Origin: Bacteroidota bacterium
Lineage (GTDB): Bacteria > Bacteroidota > Bacteroidia > Chitinophagales > Chitinophagaceae
DNA: 10,158 bases
Direction: 5' to 3'
NCBI GenBank assembly: GCA_023409675.1
Contig: JAEYRC010000329.1
Span: 1-10,158, forward strand
Under the pieces are notes generated by a model, which worked only from the letters and a program-made list of their open reading frames with translations, was not told the origin of the DNA and made no database searches. A program made the position numbers and the translations under genes. Below, one piece after another: positions 7,769 through 10,158 of the stretch (its first letter is position 1; each line of letters opens with the position of its first letter).

Positions 7769-7852
7769 CGGGTATATTTAAAGCATTTATTAAATTACGT
7801 AACCACCTCCCCGGATAAGGGAATAATAATAATCACCACGATAATAATCGCG
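7742..7852 (-). promoter_or_regulatory. Transcription attenuator with mutually exclusive RNA hairpins
   Basis: Four elements can be seen in the minus-strand RNA. A coding-region hairpin pairs 7847-7852 with 7837-7842 (6 bp with one G-U and a UAUU loop). A weak protector hairpin pairs UCCC (7819-7822) with GGGA (7808-7811). An antiterminator pairs GGAGGUGG (7803-7810) with CCGCCUCC (7759-7766), giving 8 continuous pairs including one G-U. The terminator (7748-7768) uses most of that same CCGCCU arm, so the two are exclusive. GGAGGUGG lies in leader codons 27-30, just before the stop. A ribosome stalled in the Ile/Val run leaves this arm free and allows antitermination. A ribosome reaching the stop covers it and lets the terminator form. 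The pairings are seen in the sequence; the mechanism is inferred by analogy with enterobacterial ilv and leu attenuators. Confidence 0.8.
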
Positions 7853-7890
7853 GAAAGAATAGTATTATATACGGCTGGCTGTTGAGTCAT
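7795..7890 (-). CDS. BCAA leader peptide controlling ilvEDBNCA (ilvL-like function)
   Basis: A 31-codon ORF from the ATG at 7888-7890 to the TAA at 7795-7797. It begins MTQQPAVYNTILSA, continues with the nine-residue run IIIVVIIII (15-23), and ends PLSGEVVT. Fifteen of 31 residues are branched-chain amino acids: 8 Ile, 5 Val and 2 Leu. That composition, followed by a terminator and the ilv genes, is the signature of an attenuation leader. The role is to act in cis as a sensor of charged Ile-, Val- and perhaps Leu-tRNA; the peptide itself need have no function. The run ending in Pro and then Gly recalls E. coli IlvL, from memory, probably through convergent RNA-pairing needs. No Shine-Dalgarno precedes the ATG, but the upstream context is A/T-rich as for the other starts here. 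A short membrane peptide is the alternative, given the hydrophobic run. Confidence 0.87.
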   Translation of the reverse strand: MTQQPAVYNTILSAIIIVVIIIIPLSGEVVT

Positions 7891-7908
7891 TTAAAATGAA
7901 GTATTGCT

Positions 7909-7941
7909 CAAATATACTCAACCTGTCCATAAAAAAAGAAC
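7909..7941 (-). promoter_or_regulatory. Candidate Bacteroidota-type promoter for the attenuator and ilv block
   Basis: On the minus strand TATATTTG (7909-7916) matches the Bacteroidota -7 consensus TAnnTTTG at all six fixed positions. A T-rich GTTCTTTTTTT stretch (7931-7941) is at roughly the right distance for the -33 element, though a clean TTTG is absent. The predicted transcription start, near 7901-7906, would give a leader ORF start about 11-18 nt downstream and a leader RNA of about 160 nt to the terminator. This would let the ilv genes be transcribed independently of leuCDB. Confidence 0.5.
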
Positions 7942-7977
7942 TTTATTTTTTCAATGGTCGATCAATCGCAGTTCCCA

Positions 7978-9093
7978 TCAAATGATGGTTGATTTACTCA
8001 GGGCCATGTTATTACGGTTGATGTCTGAGGCAATTCTGTTTTCAATGAAATCGCGAACCAGGTCACCAATTGTTGACGTGGAATAGCTGTTTGCCGGATC
8101 AATATCTCTTGATACAAAACCGTTCGCCAGGGTCCATTCAACCGCCTGGCGCACCAGCCGGGCTTCATCATGCATCGAGAAATGATCGAGCATCATTGCC
8201 GCACTTAATATAGAACCAAGTGGATTGGCAATATCTTTTCCGGCAGCCTGCGGATATGAACCATGAATAGGTTCAAACAGTGCAATGGATTCACCTACCG
8301 ATGCGGAAGGCAGCAACCCGAGCGAGCCACTCAGTACAGATGCTTCATCACTTAGAATATCACCGAACATGTTTTCGGTAAGAATTACATCAAACTGACC
8401 CGGGTTGACGATCAGTTGCATGGCTGCATTATCAACGAACATATAATCGACACGGATATCTGTATATTCCTCCGCGATTTCCTGGATCACCTTGCGCCAC
8501 AGCCGGGATGTTTCCAATACATTGGCTTTATCGACAAGCGTAAGCTTTTTCCGCCTGTTGCGCGCATATGCGAATGCCGCATGAGCAACGCGTTCAATTT
8601 CCCGGCGTGTATATACACAATCGTCAGAGGCTGTCTGGCCGTCATCACTCAGGGTTTTCGCGCCAAAGTAAATACCGCCGGTGAGTTCACGGAAGATCAC
8701 CATGTCGATACCTTCGAGCTGTTTGGCTTTAAGTGGCGAGAGGTGTTGTAAAACCGGGTAAGCGGTAACGGGACGAATATTGCCGAAAAGCTGCAGGGTT
8801 TTACGAAGTTTCAACAAGCCCTGCTCCGGTCTTACGGCAGCATTTGGATCGTTATCATATTTTGGATGCCCTATCGCGCCAAAAAGGATAGCATCACTTT
8901 CCAGACAGATCCGGATGGTTTCATCGGGAAGCGGTGAACCCGTTTCATCGATGGCGCAGGCGCCCATAAGGGCATAGGCATAACTGAATTGATGATTGAA
9001 TTGCTGAGCAACGGCATCAAGAATTTTTATCGACTGCCGGGTTACTTCCGGTCCGATTCCATCTCCCAAAATCACGGCTATTTTCTTATGCAT
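7978..9093 (-). CDS. leuB: 3-isopropylmalate dehydrogenase
   Basis: A 371-aa NAD+-dependent enzyme that oxidises and decarboxylates 3-isopropylmalate to 2-oxoisocaproate, the last leucine-specific step before transamination. The N-terminal LGDGIGPEV is at 9-17. Substrate arginines fit Arg97 and Arg107 (KLRKTL and GNIRPV) and Arg135 in RELTGGIYFG, with the catalytic Tyr142 in that motif and Lys189 in VDKANVLE. Metal-binding aspartates fit Asp221 (VDNAAM), Asp245 and Asp249 (MFGDILSDEAS). FEPIHGSYPQAAGKDIANP is the cofactor region. RELTGGIYFG separates LeuB from isocitrate and tartrate dehydrogenases. About 15 polar residues after DFIENRIAS form a tail longer than in most LeuB. The ATG lies 20 bp after leuD. 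The stop is 61 bp before the promoter candidate of the attenuator. Confidence 0.96.
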   Translation of the reverse strand: MHKKIAVILGDGIGPEVTRQSIKILDAVAQQFNHQFSYAYALMGACAIDETGSPLPDETIRICLESDAILFGAIGHPKYDNDPNAAVRPEQGLLKLRKTLQLFGNIRPVTAYPVLQHLSPLKAKQLEGIDMVIFRELTGGIYFGAKTLSDDGQTASDDCVYTRREIERVAHAAFAYARNRRKKLTLVDKANVLETSRLWRKVIQEIAEEYTDIRVDYMFVDNAAMQLIVNPGQFDVILTENMFGDILSDEASVLSGSLGLLPSASVGESIALFEPIHGSYPQAAGKDIANPLGSILSAAMMLDHFSMHDEARLVRQAVEWTLANGFVSRDIDPANSYSTSTIGDLVRDFIENRIASDINRNNMALSKSTII

Positions 9094-9113
9094 ACAGGCA
9101 TTTTAAGCGTTTA

Positions 9114-9707
9114 TCAGATCGTGAGTGATCTGTTTTTTTCAAAAATTTCGATCTCATCTTTCATATTGATCAGGTAATCAATATCATCATATCCATTCAG
9201 CAGACAGGTTTTCTTATAGTCGTTGATGAAGAATGTTTCGGATTCTCCGGTCTTGTCGATGGTAATAGTTTGTGCCGCCAGATCAACACTGAGGGTATCA
9301 GTATTTCCCAACGCGAAAATTTTTTCCAGGAAAGGTTCAGAAACCTGAACCGGCAGTACTCCATTGTTCAGGGCATTATTCCGGAATATATCGGCAAAAA
9401 AACTGGATACCACCACCCTGAAGCCATAGTCAAGAATTGACCAGGCCGCATGTTCTCGCGATGATCCGCAACCGAAATTTTTTCCGGCAACCAGAATTTC
9501 ACCCTGGTACTGCGGCTGGTTCAATACAAAATCTTCTTTTGGCTGGTTTTCGTCGTCATTATAATAGCGCCAGTCGCGGAACAGGTTCTTTCCAAAACCG
9601 TCGCGGGTGGTTGCTTTCAGAAAACGGGCCGGAATAATCTGGTCGGTATCGATATTTTCAATCGGAACCGGAACAAAACGGGATTGTATAGCGGTGAATG
9701 CTTTCAT
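9114..9707 (-). CDS. leuD: 3-isopropylmalate dehydratase small subunit
   Basis: A 197-aa small subunit of isopropylmalate isomerase, which with LeuC interconverts 2- and 3-isopropylmalate through dehydration and rehydration. It is the swivel domain of the aconitase superfamily. The N-terminal PIENIDTDQIIPARFLK is at about 15-31. The signature GKNFGCGSSREHAAWSI is at about 75-91, where the SSREHA loop contacts substrate in this family. NALNNGVLPV follows at about 111-120. The length is that of standard bacterial LeuD (about 200 aa), not the shorter archaeal type. The ATG start is 13 bp after the leuC stop, consistent with stoichiometric coexpression. No leuA or other gene separates it from leuB. 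Confidence 0.97.
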   Translation of the reverse strand: MKAFTAIQSRFVPVPIENIDTDQIIPARFLKATTRDGFGKNLFRDWRYYNDDENQPKEDFVLNQPQYQGEILVAGKNFGCGSSREHAAWSILDYGFRVVVSSFFADIFRNNALNNGVLPVQVSEPFLEKIFALGNTDTLSVDLAAQTITIDKTGESETFFINDYKKTCLLNGYDDIDYLINMKDEIEIFEKNRSLTI

Positions 9708-9720
9708 AATAATTTTTTTA

Positions 9721-10158
9721 TCAGGCTTCCTGCATTAACTCACGCACATCGGTTACCACGCCCGTCAATGCGGAGGCGGCGGCGGTAAGCGGACTGGCCA
9801 GTAAGGTTCTTGCACCCGCACCCTGGCGACCTTCAAAATTTCTGTTACTGGTTGAAATACAATATTCACCAGCCGGGATTTTATCTTCATTCATCCCCAG
9901 GCAGGCTGAGCAACCCGGTTGACGGATTTCAAATCCTGCGGCCTGAAAGATCTTATCCAGACCTTCGGCCATTACCTGCGCGGCCACCTGTTGCGATCCG
10001 GGCACAATCATTACCTGAACATCATCGGATTTTCTTTTGCCCCTGATGATCTGAGCTACATTACGGAGATCTTCAATTCGTGAATTGGTACAACTGCCGA
10101 TAAAAATATGCTGAACGGGCATTCCCAGCAGCGACTTACCGCTTTCAAGGCCCATATA
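9721..10158 (-). CDS. leuC: 3-isopropylmalate dehydratase large subunit, C-terminal part (cut by window edge)
   Basis: The last 145 codons of the catalytic, iron-sulfur subunit of isopropylmalate isomerase, about a third of the usual 465 residues. The reading frame is open at the right edge, beginning YMGLESGKS. The ATG at 10153-10155 is therefore an internal methionine, not a start. All three cluster cysteines are visible: one in FIGSCTNSR and two in QPGCSACLGMN. STSNRNFEGRQG follows and is the classic aconitase-superfamily signature near the end. The visible part matches bacterial LeuC rather than aconitase or homoaconitase in length after the cluster motif and in its pairing with leuD. It should hold a [4Fe-4S] cluster in complex with LeuD. 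Confidence 0.96.
   Translation of the reverse strand, partial: YMGLESGKSLLGMPVQHIFIGSCTNSRIEDLRNVAQIIRGKRKSDDVQVMIVPGSQQVAAQVMAEGLDKIFQAAGFEIRQPGCSACLGMNEDKIPAGEYCISTSNRNFEGRQGAGARTLLASPLTAAASALTGVVTDVRELMQEA

Noticed and set aside
7706..7977. A metabolite riboswitch or T-box in the leuB-ilvE gap
   Set aside because: No T-box specifier or antiterminator consensus and no known riboswitch core is recognisable. The Ile/Val leader ORF explains the terminator better.
10153..10155. ATG as the start of a short leuC
   Set aside because: The frame stays open to the window edge, and the protein here matches the middle of LeuC. It is an internal methionine of a gene cut by the window.

Overview
The window is a minus-strand branched-chain amino acid (BCAA) biosynthesis cluster, apparently from a Bacteroidota bacterium and most likely the Chitinophagaceae or a close relative. 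The evidence for that is moderate GC, no Shine-Dalgarno sequences before the ATG starts, a perfect match to the Bacteroidota -7 promoter motif TAnnTTTG, and the character of the proteins. The placement is inferred, since no rRNA gene is present. All real genes lie on the minus strand, so transcription runs from high to low coordinates.

Layout in transcription order: leuC (3' part only, cut by the right edge), leuD and leuB form the leucine block with gaps of 13 and 20 bp. A 272-bp intergenic region (7706-7977) follows. It holds a candidate promoter, a 31-codon leader ORF very rich in Ile and Val codons, an antiterminator arm, and a perfect GC-rich hairpin with a 7-T tract, directly in front of ilvE. 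I read this as a classical ribosome-mediated transcription attenuator. After it come ilvE, ilvD, ilvB, ilvN, ilvC and ilvA, with gaps of 7 to 48 bp. After ilvA there is a 184-bp spacer with a perfect 17-bp palindrome, then the first 33 codons of a glutamate synthase large subunit gene (gltB), cut by the left edge.

How the genes work together: IlvA makes 2-oxobutanoate from threonine. IlvB/IlvN, IlvC and IlvD convert pyruvate (plus 2-oxobutanoate) to the branched 2-oxoacids. LeuCD and LeuB carry the leucine branch to 2-oxoisocaproate. IlvE performs the final transaminations using glutamate, which GltB would help supply. leuA is not in the visible part. The enzymes are all intact and ordinary, except that the KARI (IlvC) is strikingly like the fungal mitochondrial enzyme.

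The most interesting content is the attenuator between the leu and ilv blocks. Its leader peptide is too short for routine ORF calling. Second is the dyad upstream of gltB. No mobile elements, CRISPR arrays, tRNA or rRNA genes were seen.
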